Part shown: piece after piece, positions 8,784 through 16,273 of the stretch
How the letters are laid out: each line of letters begins with the position of its first letter
How positions within the stretch are numbered: position 1 is the first letter of the stretch
DNA from: a virus
Length of the DNA: 64,000 nt
IMG/VR virus record: IMGVR_UViG_3300027631_002653
Coordinates: 1 to 64,000 of that record
Direction: 5' to 3' (one strand)
Notes under the pieces: model-generated
What the model was told of the DNA's origin: nothing
What the model saw: the letters and a program-made list of their open reading frames with translations, nothing else
The model's database searches: none
Translations under genes and position numbers: made by a program

Positions 8784-9363
8784 TTTCATAAAAGAAGGTA
8801 ATATTAAACATAGTCGAGAGGTAGTTATGAAGCATATTAAAAAGCTTCAACCTCTTAACTATAATAAATTTATGTGGTGGCGTACACATACTGATAAAAT
8901 TGTACCACTTGGTAAACGAGCACCACTTAAAGAACGTATTTTAAATGGTGATTTTAATCCATCATCATATTTGTGGCAAGCACAATTTGCTTTATATACT
9001 GCTTTAGATAAACTTGATTTAACTAAACACGATCACCAATTACAAATAGAAATATTAGCTGTTGATCTTGCTCGTTATAAACGTTTAATGGAAGATTTTA
9101 GTAAAGAAGAACCATCACGCTTAGAAGCTTTATATGATGCTTTTACAACATCATTCCAGATTACACGTGAAGAATTAGAAGAAAGATTAATTCAATGGCC
9201 TGGTGATATTATGAGTTTCTATGAATCATGCTATATGTTTATGCGTACTACACCAGCTGAAAATAGAAAAAGCTTCCGTAATCGTCCTACTAAAGTAGTT
9301 CAAGTAGCACAACCCCAAATTAAGCGTAAAAGAGGTCGTCCTCGTAAAAATGAAATGTTTTAA
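8770..9363 (+). CDS. Hypothetical protein with C-terminal AT-hook
   Basis: 197 aa. The N-terminal 170 residues are Lys/Glu-rich and helical with several Trp (FMWWRTH, YLWQAQF) and match no family I recognise. The C-terminus ends in an AT-hook-like KRKRGRPRKNEMF, the minor-groove DNA-binding tripeptide GRP flanked by basic residues. This suggests binding to AT-rich DNA, perhaps in replication or transcription control. It overlaps the upstream gene by 14 bases. Confidence 0.75.
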   Translation: MAQYSFIKEGNIKHSREVVMKHIKKLQPLNYNKFMWWRTHTDKIVPLGKRAPLKERILNGDFNPSSYLWQAQFALYTALDKLDLTKHDHQLQIEILAVDLARYKRLMEDFSKEEPSRLEALYDAFTTSFQITREELEERLIQWPGDIMSFYESCYMFMRTTPAENRKSFRNRPTKVVQVAQPQIKRKRGRPRKNEMF

Positions 9364-9365
9364 AA

Positions 9366-9515
9366 ATGGTAGAAATAATTAGGCATACTCTTGGGTTTTG
9401 TGGTGATACATGGCATCCAACTCTTTTTACAGTAATTGCTGGTGGGCTTGGATTTTTACCAAGTTTTAATTATATTTATTTCAAATATATTAAGCGTTAT
9501 GAAAAGAAAAATTAA
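9366..9515 (+). CDS. Very small hydrophobic protein (49 aa)
   Basis: ATG at 9366, two bases after the previous stop; it ends inside the start of the transglycosylase gene (overlap 9499-9515). The product has one hydrophobic stretch (FTVIAGGLGFLPSFNYIYF) and a basic tail (KRYEKKN), consistent with a single membrane segment. Tight spacing and overlap on both sides are the main evidence that it is real. Function unknown. Confidence 0.5.
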   Translation: MVEIIRHTLGFCGDTWHPTLFTVIAGGLGFLPSFNYIYFKYIKRYEKKN

Positions 9516-10296
9516 GGTTTCACACGAAGTTCCGTTTTGTTTATTAAATTATAGTAGAGAGTTTAACGATTATGATTATTGTTTACCTCATTTATTAGAT
9601 CAAAACGAAGAGTACAAAGCATATTTTATACAAGCAAAAGCAGAAGGTCGTTATATTGTAATGGACAATTCACTTCATGAATTGGGTACAGCATACGATA
9701 ATGAGCGTTTAATGTATTGGATAAACGTATTAGAGCCAAATGAATTTATGGTGCCTGATGTATGGGAAAATAAAGTAGCATCAATTGTAAACGCTCGAGC
9801 TTGGTCTAAATATGAACTACCAGAAGGTGTTACTAAAGTAGCAGTTGTTCAAGCAAAGTCATTTGCTGAATCATTAGAATGTACTCACATTTATAAAGAT
9901 TTAGGTTATAAAAAAATTGCATACTCGTATGGTGCTTCTTATTACAATAAAATTGTTGAACATCCAAATAAAAATTTAGGTAAAGCATTAGGTCGTATTA
10001 AAGTAATTACTGATTTGTATAAAAAAGGTATTTTAACACCTTATGATAGAGTACATTTATTAGGATGTCAAGTACCTCAGGAATTTGGTTGGTATCAAGG
10101 TATTGAATGTATCGAATCAATTGATACATCAAATCCAATTATGGCTGCTTTAGAAGGCGAAGCTTATAATTTTTATGGTTTAACTGATAAACCAAAAGCT
10201 AACATGAATGATTATCAAGATATTGCTACTGAAAATGTAGATTTAGATTTAGTTGATAATAATGTTGAAATGTTTAGACTTATTAATAATTTATAA
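9499..10296 (+). CDS. dpdA: DpdA-like 7-deazaguanine DNA transglycosylase (TGT fold)
   Basis: 265 aa, tRNA-guanine transglycosylase-like TIM barrel. In tRNA enzymes this fold swaps guanine for preQ1 or queuine; in phages the DpdA branch inserts preQ0-type bases into DNA. Motifs seen: VMDNSLHELG (Asp56-Asn57, matching the DNG/DSG substrate-pocket motif), VPDVW near residue 87, VHLLGCQVP near 185-193, and SIDTSNP near 208-213 carrying the likely nucleophile Asp209. The Cys-rich zinc site of bacterial Tgt is absent and the protein is much shorter, as in phage DpdA. The start at 9499 is preferred to an upstream TTG. It shares the locus with QueC, QueD, QueE and FolE, which make the preQ0 it would use. 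A tRNA role cannot be excluded from sequence. Confidence 0.75.
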   Translation: MKRKIKVSHEVPFCLLNYSREFNDYDYCLPHLLDQNEEYKAYFIQAKAEGRYIVMDNSLHELGTAYDNERLMYWINVLEPNEFMVPDVWENKVASIVNARAWSKYELPEGVTKVAVVQAKSFAESLECTHIYKDLGYKKIAYSYGASYYNKIVEHPNKNLGKALGRIKVITDLYKKGILTPYDRVHLLGCQVPQEFGWYQGIECIESIDTSNPIMAALEGEAYNFYGLTDKPKANMNDYQDIATENVDLDLVDNNVEMFRLINNL

Positions 10297-10299
10297 AAT

Positions 10300-10503
10300 A
10301 TGAATACACAAACTGAATATAAATCTTTATACGAGTATTTAGGTCATCCTGCAGGTTCAGACCTAGGAAAAAAAGTAGCAGAATCCGCTGCAGCTGAAAA
10401 GGTTAGAATTTCTGTAAAAGATGTTAAAAATTCTAAATATGAAGGAAAAATCATGGTTTATCCTGTAGATTGGTTAGATTATTACTTCTCTAATATAAAA
10501 TAA
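10300..10503 (+). CDS. Small hypothetical protein
   Basis: 67 aa. It carries YLGHPAGSDLGKKVAESAAAEKV in two parts, a repeated basic/Ala segment, and a hydrophobic aromatic C-terminus (VYPVDWLDYYF). Unrecognised. It lies 3 bases after the DpdA-like gene in the same transcript as queC. Confidence 0.65.
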   Translation: MNTQTEYKSLYEYLGHPAGSDLGKKVAESAAAEKVRISVKDVKNSKYEGKIMVYPVDWLDYYFSNIK

Positions 10504-10504
10504 T

Positions 10505-10654
10505 ATGAAAACAGAAACAAAAAAATCACCGGATGTAAATCCAGCATTTGAAGAAATGCTTAGAAAAGAATTAGATAAAATTTGGGAAAATCGCTTTAAC
10601 ATAAGCTTGAGAAACCTAGAAATTTTACGTAGATTAGCTAACAAATTATATTAA
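10505..10654 (+). CDS. Very small basic/helical protein (49 aa)
   Basis: ATG at 10505, one base after the previous stop; stop TAA 10652-10654, one base before the queC ATG. The product is Lys/Glu/Arg-rich and predicted helical (FEEMLRKELDKIWENRF, LRNLEILRRLANKL). The tight fit between neighbours supports it. Function unknown. Confidence 0.6.
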   Translation: MKTETKKSPDVNPAFEEMLRKELDKIWENRFNISLRNLEILRRLANKLY

Positions 10655-10655
10655 T

Positions 10656-11483
10656 ATGAAAAAACAAGCAGTATTATCACTAAGTGGAGGTATGGATAGC
10701 TCTACTTTGCTGCTTCGTCTACTTGCCAATGGCTACGAAGTAACAGCATTATCCTTTGATTATGGTCAAAAACACAACGTTGAGCTTGAACGTGCTCAAT
10801 CATTAGTTGATTATTTAAATTCACAATGTACTGAAAATAATTGTTACGGTGGATGTAAAATTACTTATCAAGTAATTAAATTAGATGGTTTAGCCCAATT
10901 ATTAAATTCATCATTAGTATCAGGTGGTTCTGAAGTACCTGAAGGTCACTATGCTGAAGAAAATATGAAGGCAACTGTAGTTCCAAATCGCAATAAAATA
11001 TTTAGTTCAATTATTCAAGCAGTTGCCTTATCAGTTGCTGAACAAAAGAATACTGAATGTGCTATTGCAATGGGGATACATAGCGGTGACCACAGTGTTT
11101 ATCCTGACTGTAGACAAGAATTTAGAGACATTGATTACCAAGCATTTCTATCAGGTAATTGGGGTGGTGAAAAAGTAATTTATTATACTCCATATCTTGA
11201 TACTGATAAATTTGGTATTTTAGAAGATGGTGCATCATGTTGTGAATGTTTAGGTATTGATTTTGATGAAGTATATTCACGTACAAATACATCTTATAAA
11301 CCAATTAAAATTAATAGGAAATGGTATAGTGATTATAAATCTGCTTCGTCTGTTGAGCGTGTAGAAGCGTTTATTAAATTAGGTCGTCCTGATCCTGCAG
11401 AATATGCTGATGCAAATGGAATTGTAACATGGGAACACGTAGTAAATGAAGTAACTAAAGTATTAGAAAGTCATGGAAACTAA
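10656..11483 (+). CDS. queC: QueC, 7-cyano-7-deazaguanine (preQ0) synthase, atypical
   Basis: ATP-dependent conversion of 7-carboxy-7-deazaguanine to preQ0 (275 aa). The PP-loop is LSLSGGMDSST (residues 7-17); SFDYGQKHNVE and VVPNRNKIF match conserved QueC segments, as does HSGDHSVYPDCR (142-152). The C-terminal Zn site of typical QueC (TCY...CxxCxxC) is not there: the aligned region (about 209-238) reads TNTSY then KWYSDYKSASSVER. Six cysteines occur elsewhere, at 58, 63, 67 and 195, 196, 198, which could form a replacement site. It is co-transcribed with the DpdA-like gene upstream and QueD/QueE downstream, so it should supply DNA-modification precursor. Confidence 0.88.
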   Translation: MKKQAVLSLSGGMDSSTLLLRLLANGYEVTALSFDYGQKHNVELERAQSLVDYLNSQCTENNCYGGCKITYQVIKLDGLAQLLNSSLVSGGSEVPEGHYAEENMKATVVPNRNKIFSSIIQAVALSVAEQKNTECAIAMGIHSGDHSVYPDCRQEFRDIDYQAFLSGNWGGEKVIYYTPYLDTDKFGILEDGASCCECLGIDFDEVYSRTNTSYKPIKINRKWYSDYKSASSVERVEAFIKLGRPDPAEYADANGIVTWEHVVNEVTKVLESHGN

Positions 11484-11694
11484 GAAAAAACAACCCAAAA
11501 TGAATGTGTGGCAAGAATCACATAAGGAAATTAATTTTGATAAACTTCCTGATCCAAAAAATCACCAACTAATTAGCTTTCTTAAATCAGCAGTTAGAAT
11601 TACAGGTTACCTTGCTTTACCTTTTGGTATTGGACTAGGGGTAACTATTTTAGTTATCAGTGAACTTATAGGAATTATAGAAGAATTAGTATAA
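11473..11694 (+). CDS. Small single-span membrane protein
   Basis: 73 aa; polar Lys-rich N-terminal 35 residues, then a hydrophobic stretch (YLALPFGIGLGVTILVISEL) to the C-terminus. It overlaps the end of queC by 11 bases and its stop codon overlaps the next start. Unrecognised; a membrane location is likely from composition. Confidence 0.65.
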   Translation: METKKKQPKMNVWQESHKEINFDKLPDPKNHQLISFLKSAVRITGYLALPFGIGLGVTILVISELIGIIEELV

Positions 11695-11900
11695 TGGCTA
11701 AACAAAGAAAAAAATATACACCATCAAACATGTATGTTGTAATTAACAAACATGGAGAAGTATTTATAGGATTACAACGAGGTTATCCTGTATATTCTTC
11801 TAATTGGGATGAAGCAAAACCATTAAATAAGGAAAGTACCACTTATTTAATAGAAGAAAAAGGTACTGAATTAATATCCGAAAACGAATTTTATAAATAA
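11694..11900 (+). CDS. Small hypothetical protein
   Basis: 68 aa, basic N-terminus (MAKQRKKYTPS) then alternating beta-like segments (YVVINKHGEVFIGLQRGYPVY). Unrecognised. Its start overlaps the preceding stop (TAATG), indicating coupled translation. Confidence 0.65.
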   Translation: MAKQRKKYTPSNMYVVINKHGEVFIGLQRGYPVYSSNWDEAKPLNKESTTYLIEEKGTELISENEFYK

Positions 11901-11905
11901 AAACA

Positions 11906-12154
11906 ATGAAACAACTATTTTATTTCTCCGCAGGGTGGTGTGTACCATGCCAAACCTTAGGTCCTATTATGGATCAAGTATCAACCCAAATCCAAGTACA
12001 AAAATTTAATATTGATTATGAAGCTGATCTTATTACAAAATATGGAGTTAAAAGTATTCCTACTGTAGTACTCGTGGAAAATGGACAAGAAGTACGTAGA
12101 TTTACAGGTGTAAAAAGTTATAATGATATAATTAGATTTGTTAACAATGGGTAG
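11906..12154 (+). CDS. Thioredoxin-like protein (WCVPC)
   Basis: 82 aa compact thioredoxin fold with active site GWCVPCQ at residues 11-17 and the conserved cis-Pro segment SIPTVVLV near residues 51-58. It is shorter than E. coli thioredoxin (about 108 aa), lacking the N-terminal strand and helix, as in many phage redoxins. It probably re-reduces the NrdA C-terminal dithiol; in this operon it might also serve other thiol enzymes. It overlaps the queD start by 8 bases. Confidence 0.85.
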   Translation: MKQLFYFSAGWCVPCQTLGPIMDQVSTQIQVQKFNIDYEADLITKYGVKSIPTVVLVENGQEVRRFTGVKSYNDIIRFVNNG

Positions 12155-12704
12155 TTTTAGATCAACAAAAATATTTGATGGATACAGTTGTGTATTTCGT
12201 CAATGGAAAGCTGAAGGAACACATTGTCAGTTTCTTCATGGTTATGGAGTATCCTTTAAAGTATGGTTCGAAGGTGAATTAGACGAACGTAATTGGGTAT
12301 GGGATTTTGGAGGTATGAAACGTGCCAAAGGTACTATTGATGGTATGAATCCTAAATTATGGATGGATAATATGTTTGACCATACTGTTATTATATCTGA
12401 AGATGATCCATACTTAGAAAATTTTAAGGAAATGTGGAAAGATGGAATTATCCAATTACGAGTAATACCAGCAACAGGAGCCGAACAGTTCGCAAAATAC
12501 ATTTACGAAAAATTAAATACCTTTATTCAAGAAGAAACTAACGGACGTGTAAAAATAGTTCAAGTTGAGTTTAGGGAACATGAAAAAAATACAGCATTTT
12601 ATAAAGAAGATGTTAAACCTTTAGATGTTCAAGCACAGTTATCTAAAAAAGATATGGAAAATTATTTAAATAATTATCGTTCAAATTCTAAATATGAATT
12701 CTAA
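12147..12704 (+). CDS. queD: QueD-like 6-carboxytetrahydropterin synthase, variant zinc site
   Basis: 185 aa, PTPS/QueD family, converting dihydroneopterin triphosphate to 6-carboxytetrahydropterin. Catalytic Cys27 (HCQFLHG), the Asp78-His79 pair (MFDHT) and a late Glu (VEFREHE) are present. Of the three zinc His residues of typical QueD (AAH and HGH), only the first His of HGH is clear (His31); the second is Tyr33 and the AAH position reads GYSC. The YSCVFRQW signature resembles a QueD-like branch seen in marine bacteria and phages. ATG 12147 is preferred over the upstream TTG at 12138. Its stop overlaps the queE ATG by one base. Confidence 0.82.
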   Translation: MGSFRSTKIFDGYSCVFRQWKAEGTHCQFLHGYGVSFKVWFEGELDERNWVWDFGGMKRAKGTIDGMNPKLWMDNMFDHTVIISEDDPYLENFKEMWKDGIIQLRVIPATGAEQFAKYIYEKLNTFIQEETNGRVKIVQVEFREHEKNTAFYKEDVKPLDVQAQLSKKDMENYLNNYRSNSKYEF

Positions 12705-13495
12705 TGGAAAAAGAATATAAAAAACCAAGTCGCATTCTCGACTATAATAAAAAATTACCTTTGTTAGAAATCTACCCTTGCATTCAAAGTGAAGGTAGTA
12801 GACAAGGAAGACCAACAATTGCAGTTAGAACAACAGGTTGTACTCACAGATGTTGGTTTGGTGAAGGGGGATGGTGTGATTCTTGGTATACAAGTATTCA
12901 TCCTGAAAAAGGTATTTATACATTTAATGACATTATTAAGGCATATGATGAAAATCCTCATATTACAGAAATGATGTTAACTGGAGGTTCACCTACAATG
13001 CACCCAGATTTAGTAAACGAATTAACCCATTTTGCACATGAAAGAGGCATTTTTATCACTATCGAAACTGAAGGTAGTCATTTTGTTGAAACTGATTATC
13101 CTATCGGTCTTATATCTCTCAGCCCTAAGTTTAGCAATAGCGTTCCTATGGTTGGGGTTCTCACTCCAGCAGGTAAAGAGGTTGATCAAAAAATGGTTGA
13201 CCAACATAATAAATTACGTTTAAATAAAGAAGCAATCACTCAAACCTTAGCTTACCATTCAGATTATCATTACAAACCAGTTTGGGATGGTACTGAAGCA
13301 GGTTTAGCAGAAATTGAAGCCTTTAGGGTTGAAATGAATATCCCTAAAAATAAAACATGGTTAATGCCAGCAGGTGATACTCGTGAAACATTAATTTATA
13401 TGTATCCTATCTCAATTGAAAAATGCATGGAAGTAGGTTATAACTGGACTGGTAGAGATCACATTATTTCTTACGATACAAAGAGAGCAGTTTAA
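12704..13495 (+). CDS. queE: QueE, 7-carboxy-7-deazaguanine synthase (radical SAM)
   Basis: 263 aa radical-SAM enzyme that rearranges carboxytetrahydropterin to 7-carboxy-7-deazaguanine, using a [4Fe-4S] cluster and an electron donor. The QueE start signature LLEIYPCIQSEGS and the cluster cysteines 46, 50 and 58 (GCTHRC then GGWCDSW) are visible. The spacing C-x3-C-x7-C has five extra residues compared with C-x3-C-x2-C; insertions here are known in some QueE proteins. The SAM motif is LTGGSPTMHP rather than TGGEP. Its Fe-S need fits the IscU/IscA genes at 52507-53372 and the ferredoxin at 62607. Confidence 0.88.
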   Translation: MEKEYKKPSRILDYNKKLPLLEIYPCIQSEGSRQGRPTIAVRTTGCTHRCWFGEGGWCDSWYTSIHPEKGIYTFNDIIKAYDENPHITEMMLTGGSPTMHPDLVNELTHFAHERGIFITIETEGSHFVETDYPIGLISLSPKFSNSVPMVGVLTPAGKEVDQKMVDQHNKLRLNKEAITQTLAYHSDYHYKPVWDGTEAGLAEIEAFRVEMNIPKNKTWLMPAGDTRETLIYMYPISIEKCMEVGYNWTGRDHIISYDTKRAV

Positions 13496-13499
13496 AAAT

Positions 13500-14174
13500 A
13501 TGAAAGACGCGTTAAATCAATTCCCTTATACTTTTACAATTGATTATTCTAATGGATTAAAAGTAATTGTTTATGATAATTTAGATTCTGAAAATTCTTT
13601 TTTGTCAAGAGTTTATATTAAAAAAACAAAAAACCAAAACAAATTAAAATGGGCTCACAATAGTGCTGGAGGACATTGGATTGAGGAAGAATTTATTAAC
13701 AGTGAAGAATTTTATTTACCTTGGGGAGAACATAATATTAAAAGTGATCATTTTTATGTTTATTATTATAAAGGTTTTGCCCCTTATTATATTGAAATTA
13801 CTGATAATAAAACGCAAGAAATAGTTTATAAAGAAGCATTTGATACTCGTCATAAATTAGTTAATTTTACTTTACATAGTAATGATCCAAAAACAATTCA
13901 TACTTGGATGTGTGTTATTGAAAAGTTTAAAAAAGATAATGAATGTCAAATTTCAATTACAAATGATTATCTTAAAGAAAATCAAATGTATGATTTTGTG
14001 GATTGTTATTGGAGCATAGAAGAAAATTTCCAACGTTTTTATGCTGGATATAATATTGGAAGATTTGGAACTGAAAATACTCCTGATTTGTTTCAAAATC
14101 CTGATGGAATTCAAGGTAAAAATGATTTAGAAATTATTGAAGATATATTATATCATTATACTAAAAGTTTATGA
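13500..14174 (+). CDS. Hypothetical protein, possible glycan-related beta-rich domain
   Basis: 224 aa, no family recognised. The first 130 residues look beta-rich and aromatic (HFYVYYYKGFAPYYIEIT); then HTWMCVIEKFK and a C-terminal stretch with FAGYN-like aromatic residues (RFYAGYNIGRFG). It overlaps a glycosyltransferase-like gene by 4 bases. A faintly similar arrangement (YxIEL..., then W-M-x-x-I-E) appears in the N-terminal part of the FkbM protein at 47591, so it may be an accessory domain of sugar-modifying proteins. Low certainty. Confidence 0.6.
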   Translation: MKDALNQFPYTFTIDYSNGLKVIVYDNLDSENSFLSRVYIKKTKNQNKLKWAHNSAGGHWIEEEFINSEEFYLPWGEHNIKSDHFYVYYYKGFAPYYIEITDNKTQEIVYKEAFDTRHKLVNFTLHSNDPKTIHTWMCVIEKFKKDNECQISITNDYLKENQMYDFVDCYWSIEENFQRFYAGYNIGRFGTENTPDLFQNPDGIQGKNDLEIIEDILYHYTKSL

Positions 14175-14827
14175 ACAATGTATTAATGATAATGAATGCT
14201 AGAAATCTATCAGCATTTAAAGAATGTGTTAATAAATTAAATATATCTAAAGTTTGGTTTAAAGGATATCGTGAATTTGAACTTAATGATGAAATAAATA
14301 AATTTATTCAAGAAACAAATTTTGATAATTATTTTATAGTTTCTGATGATTTAGTCATTAATAAAAAAGATTTTGAATTTCTTGAAGACCAATTAAATTA
14401 TTATCCTATAGTAACAGGTTGGGGTGTTTGGAGACAAAATTGGGATTGGACTACTATTCATTTACAAAATAAAATCCATACTTTTAATCAAGGTGATAAG
14501 TTACCTATATTTAAAAAACATTATAATATAGTTAAAACTTATGAGATTGACAGTATGCCTGATGTTATTGAAACTGCATTTACTGGATGGTTTTATACGG
14601 GTATTAGACGTGATATATGGTTAAAATACCCATATCAAACAATGTCAATTAAACCTTGGATGCCGGGAGCATCAACAGATGCTCATTGGTCAAAACGAAT
14701 TTTAAAGGATAATATTTATAAACAAATATGCTTTAAACAAGCTAGAGTATTACATTTATCTTATTCTGGTAAAGATTATGAAGATTTAGATTTTACCGAC
14801 AAACAAATAATCACCGACTTTATATGA
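14171..14827 (+). CDS. Glycosyltransferase-like protein (GT-A type)
   Basis: 218 aa. Short N-terminal strand (VLMIMNARN), an IVSDD motif (YFIVSDDLVI, residues 54-63) that could bind metal/nucleotide sugar, and an aromatic acceptor region (VTGWGVWRQNWDW; TAFTGWFYTGIRRDIW). This resembles compact GT-A enzymes that lack the rest of a GT2 domain. It overlaps both neighbours (ATGA-type junctions). The target sugar acceptor cannot be told. Confidence 0.6.
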   Translation: MNNVLMIMNARNLSAFKECVNKLNISKVWFKGYREFELNDEINKFIQETNFDNYFIVSDDLVINKKDFEFLEDQLNYYPIVTGWGVWRQNWDWTTIHLQNKIHTFNQGDKLPIFKKHYNIVKTYEIDSMPDVIETAFTGWFYTGIRRDIWLKYPYQTMSIKPWMPGASTDAHWSKRILKDNIYKQICFKQARVLHLSYSGKDYEDLDFTDKQIITDFI

Positions 14828-15423
14828 AAAAAATTATATTAATTTTAACATTGATACTAATTTCAGTATCAACATTTGCTCAAACATTAAATGATAGTAT
14901 TCATTGGAATACACCCTATTATACAATTGATTACTCAGAAAAACTTGAACAACCAAAAAATATTTGGTATACAGTAGTTTGTCCTCATGGAATGGCTTCT
15001 AGGGTTGGAATGGAATTTTATGGTGAAGAAGGTATTAAAACCTCAGATAGTAAAGATTATGAAGCTAATGAATGGGATAAAGGTCATATGGTTCCAGCAG
15101 CCTCTTTAAATTGTGATAGAAATATGTTATGGGAAACATTTAGTTATATGAATTGTGCTTTACAACAACAATCTCTTAATCGTGGTGTTTGGAAAAAACT
15201 TGAAATGCAAGAACGTGAATTTTCAAAAGTTAACAATAACGTAAAAGTTTATATTAAAGTAGAATTTGATGCTAATCCAAAACGTGTACCAGCTGGAGCA
15301 GCTATTCCTAAAGGATTTTATAAAGAAATAACAATTGATAAAAGAACTAAATTTTGTTACTATTTTCCAAATATTGCTCCTATAACAAGTGATTTGAACA
15401 CATTTAAATGTAATTGCAGATGA
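14824..15423 (+). CDS. Secreted DNA/RNA non-specific endonuclease (NUC family)
   Basis: 199 aa. A Sec signal peptide covers residues 1-19 (IILILTLILISVSTFA, cleavage likely before QT). The betabetaalpha-Me nuclease motif appears as WDKGHMVPAASLNCD (DRGH-like, catalytic His), followed by SYMNCALQQQSLNRGVWKKL with the metal-binding Asn and a Glu. These are the hallmarks of the Serratia-nuclease family. Export suggests action in the periplasm or outside the cell, for example on released host DNA or on incoming competitor DNA; that use is inference. It overlaps the next gene by 4 bases. Confidence 0.85.
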   Translation: MKKIILILTLILISVSTFAQTLNDSIHWNTPYYTIDYSEKLEQPKNIWYTVVCPHGMASRVGMEFYGEEGIKTSDSKDYEANEWDKGHMVPAASLNCDRNMLWETFSYMNCALQQQSLNRGVWKKLEMQEREFSKVNNNVKVYIKVEFDANPKRVPAGAAIPKGFYKEITIDKRTKFCYYFPNIAPITSDLNTFKCNCR

Positions 15424-15704
15424 ATAAACAACTATTAATTGAAGCTTTAGATAATAAAAAGGATGTAATATTCTTTTTTAATTCTACTAGCTGTAAATCA
15501 TGTTCTGAGGTTAAACCTTTAGTAGAACAATTTGCTAAAACAAAAAATAAATCATTATTTATGGATGTTGTAGAGGGAACTCCCGATTCTGAATATTTAG
15601 AAAAATTTTGTGGAATTGAATTTTACCCAACTTTAATCCTCCTAGAATCGTCAGGTGCGTTAAAACGTTATGTAGGTAAAAATCAAATCAAAAGTATTAT
15701 ATGA
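15420..15704 (+). CDS. Thioredoxin-like protein (CKSC)
   Basis: 94 aa thioredoxin fold with active site TSCKSCSEV near residues 24-32 and cis-Pro EFYPTLILL near 70-78. It lacks the Trp-Cys-Gly-Pro-Cys signature, so its partner may differ from that of the redoxin at 11906. ATG 15420 overlaps the nuclease stop as ATGA; an upstream TTG at 15414 is less likely. No signal peptide is seen. Confidence 0.75.
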   Translation: MNKQLLIEALDNKKDVIFFFNSTSCKSCSEVKPLVEQFAKTKNKSLFMDVVEGTPDSEYLEKFCGIEFYPTLILLESSGALKRYVGKNQIKSII

Positions 15705-16213
15705 AAAAACAAATTTTATTTACAGAAAGTGAAATAAAAAATAAAGTAGGTGAAATTGCTCATAATCTTAAAAAAAGAGAACATGATTTTCCTCCCGTAT
15801 TTATATGCGTTTTAAACGGCGCTTTTATGTTTTTTACGGACTTGGTGAAGCGTGTAGGTGAATGCGAAATAGACTTTATACGCGCGAAATCTTACACGGG
15901 TATCACGCAGACTAGCGTCTCAATTTCTAAATCAATTGAAATAGATATTGCTCGAAAAGACGTATACCTAGTAGATGATATCTATGATACTGGGGAAACA
16001 ATGAAAGCATTGATTCAACATTTAAATCTTAACAATCCAAAATCAATCACTCCAATCACATTATTTAAGCGTTGGAGCTCCCACAACTCCGACTTAATTT
16101 ATGGTTTTGAATTAAAAACCGAAACTTTTTTAGTTGGATATGGATTAGATAATGAAAAAGGTCTTCAAAGAAATCAAAAATATATAACAGGTATAGCAGA
16201 TGATGTAAATTAG
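15701..16213 (+). CDS. Purine phosphoribosyltransferase (HPRT-like)
   Basis: 170 aa type I phosphoribosyltransferase. The PRPP loop VYLVDDIYDTGETM (residues 87-100) is diagnostic; VCVLNGA-type (FICVLNGAFMF) and a C-terminal FLVGYGLDNE (FVVGYGLD of HPRT) point to hypoxanthine/guanine salvage. It could supply GMP and, after phosphorylation, GTP for FolE just downstream, or recycle guanine released by the DpdA-like base exchange; both links are inference from position. It overlaps the upstream gene by 4 bases and ends before a promoter. Confidence 0.85.
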   Translation: MKKQILFTESEIKNKVGEIAHNLKKREHDFPPVFICVLNGAFMFFTDLVKRVGECEIDFIRAKSYTGITQTSVSISKSIEIDIARKDVYLVDDIYDTGETMKALIQHLNLNNPKSITPITLFKRWSSHNSDLIYGFELKTETFLVGYGLDNEKGLQRNQKYITGIADDVN

Positions 16214-16223
16214 ATAACATATA

Positions 16224-16258
16224 CTTGGAATACCAAAAGAGGATTAGTATATTACATT
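16224..16258 (+). promoter_or_regulatory. Promoter variant before folE
   Basis: CTTGGA 16224-16229, 18-nt spacer ending TTAG, TATATT 16248-16253, then ACATT. The spacing is identical to the other copies although TTCG is replaced by TTAG. It would start a folE-MazG-polymerase transcript. Confidence 0.65.
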
Positions 16259-16273
16259 AAAATAAAAAGTTAT

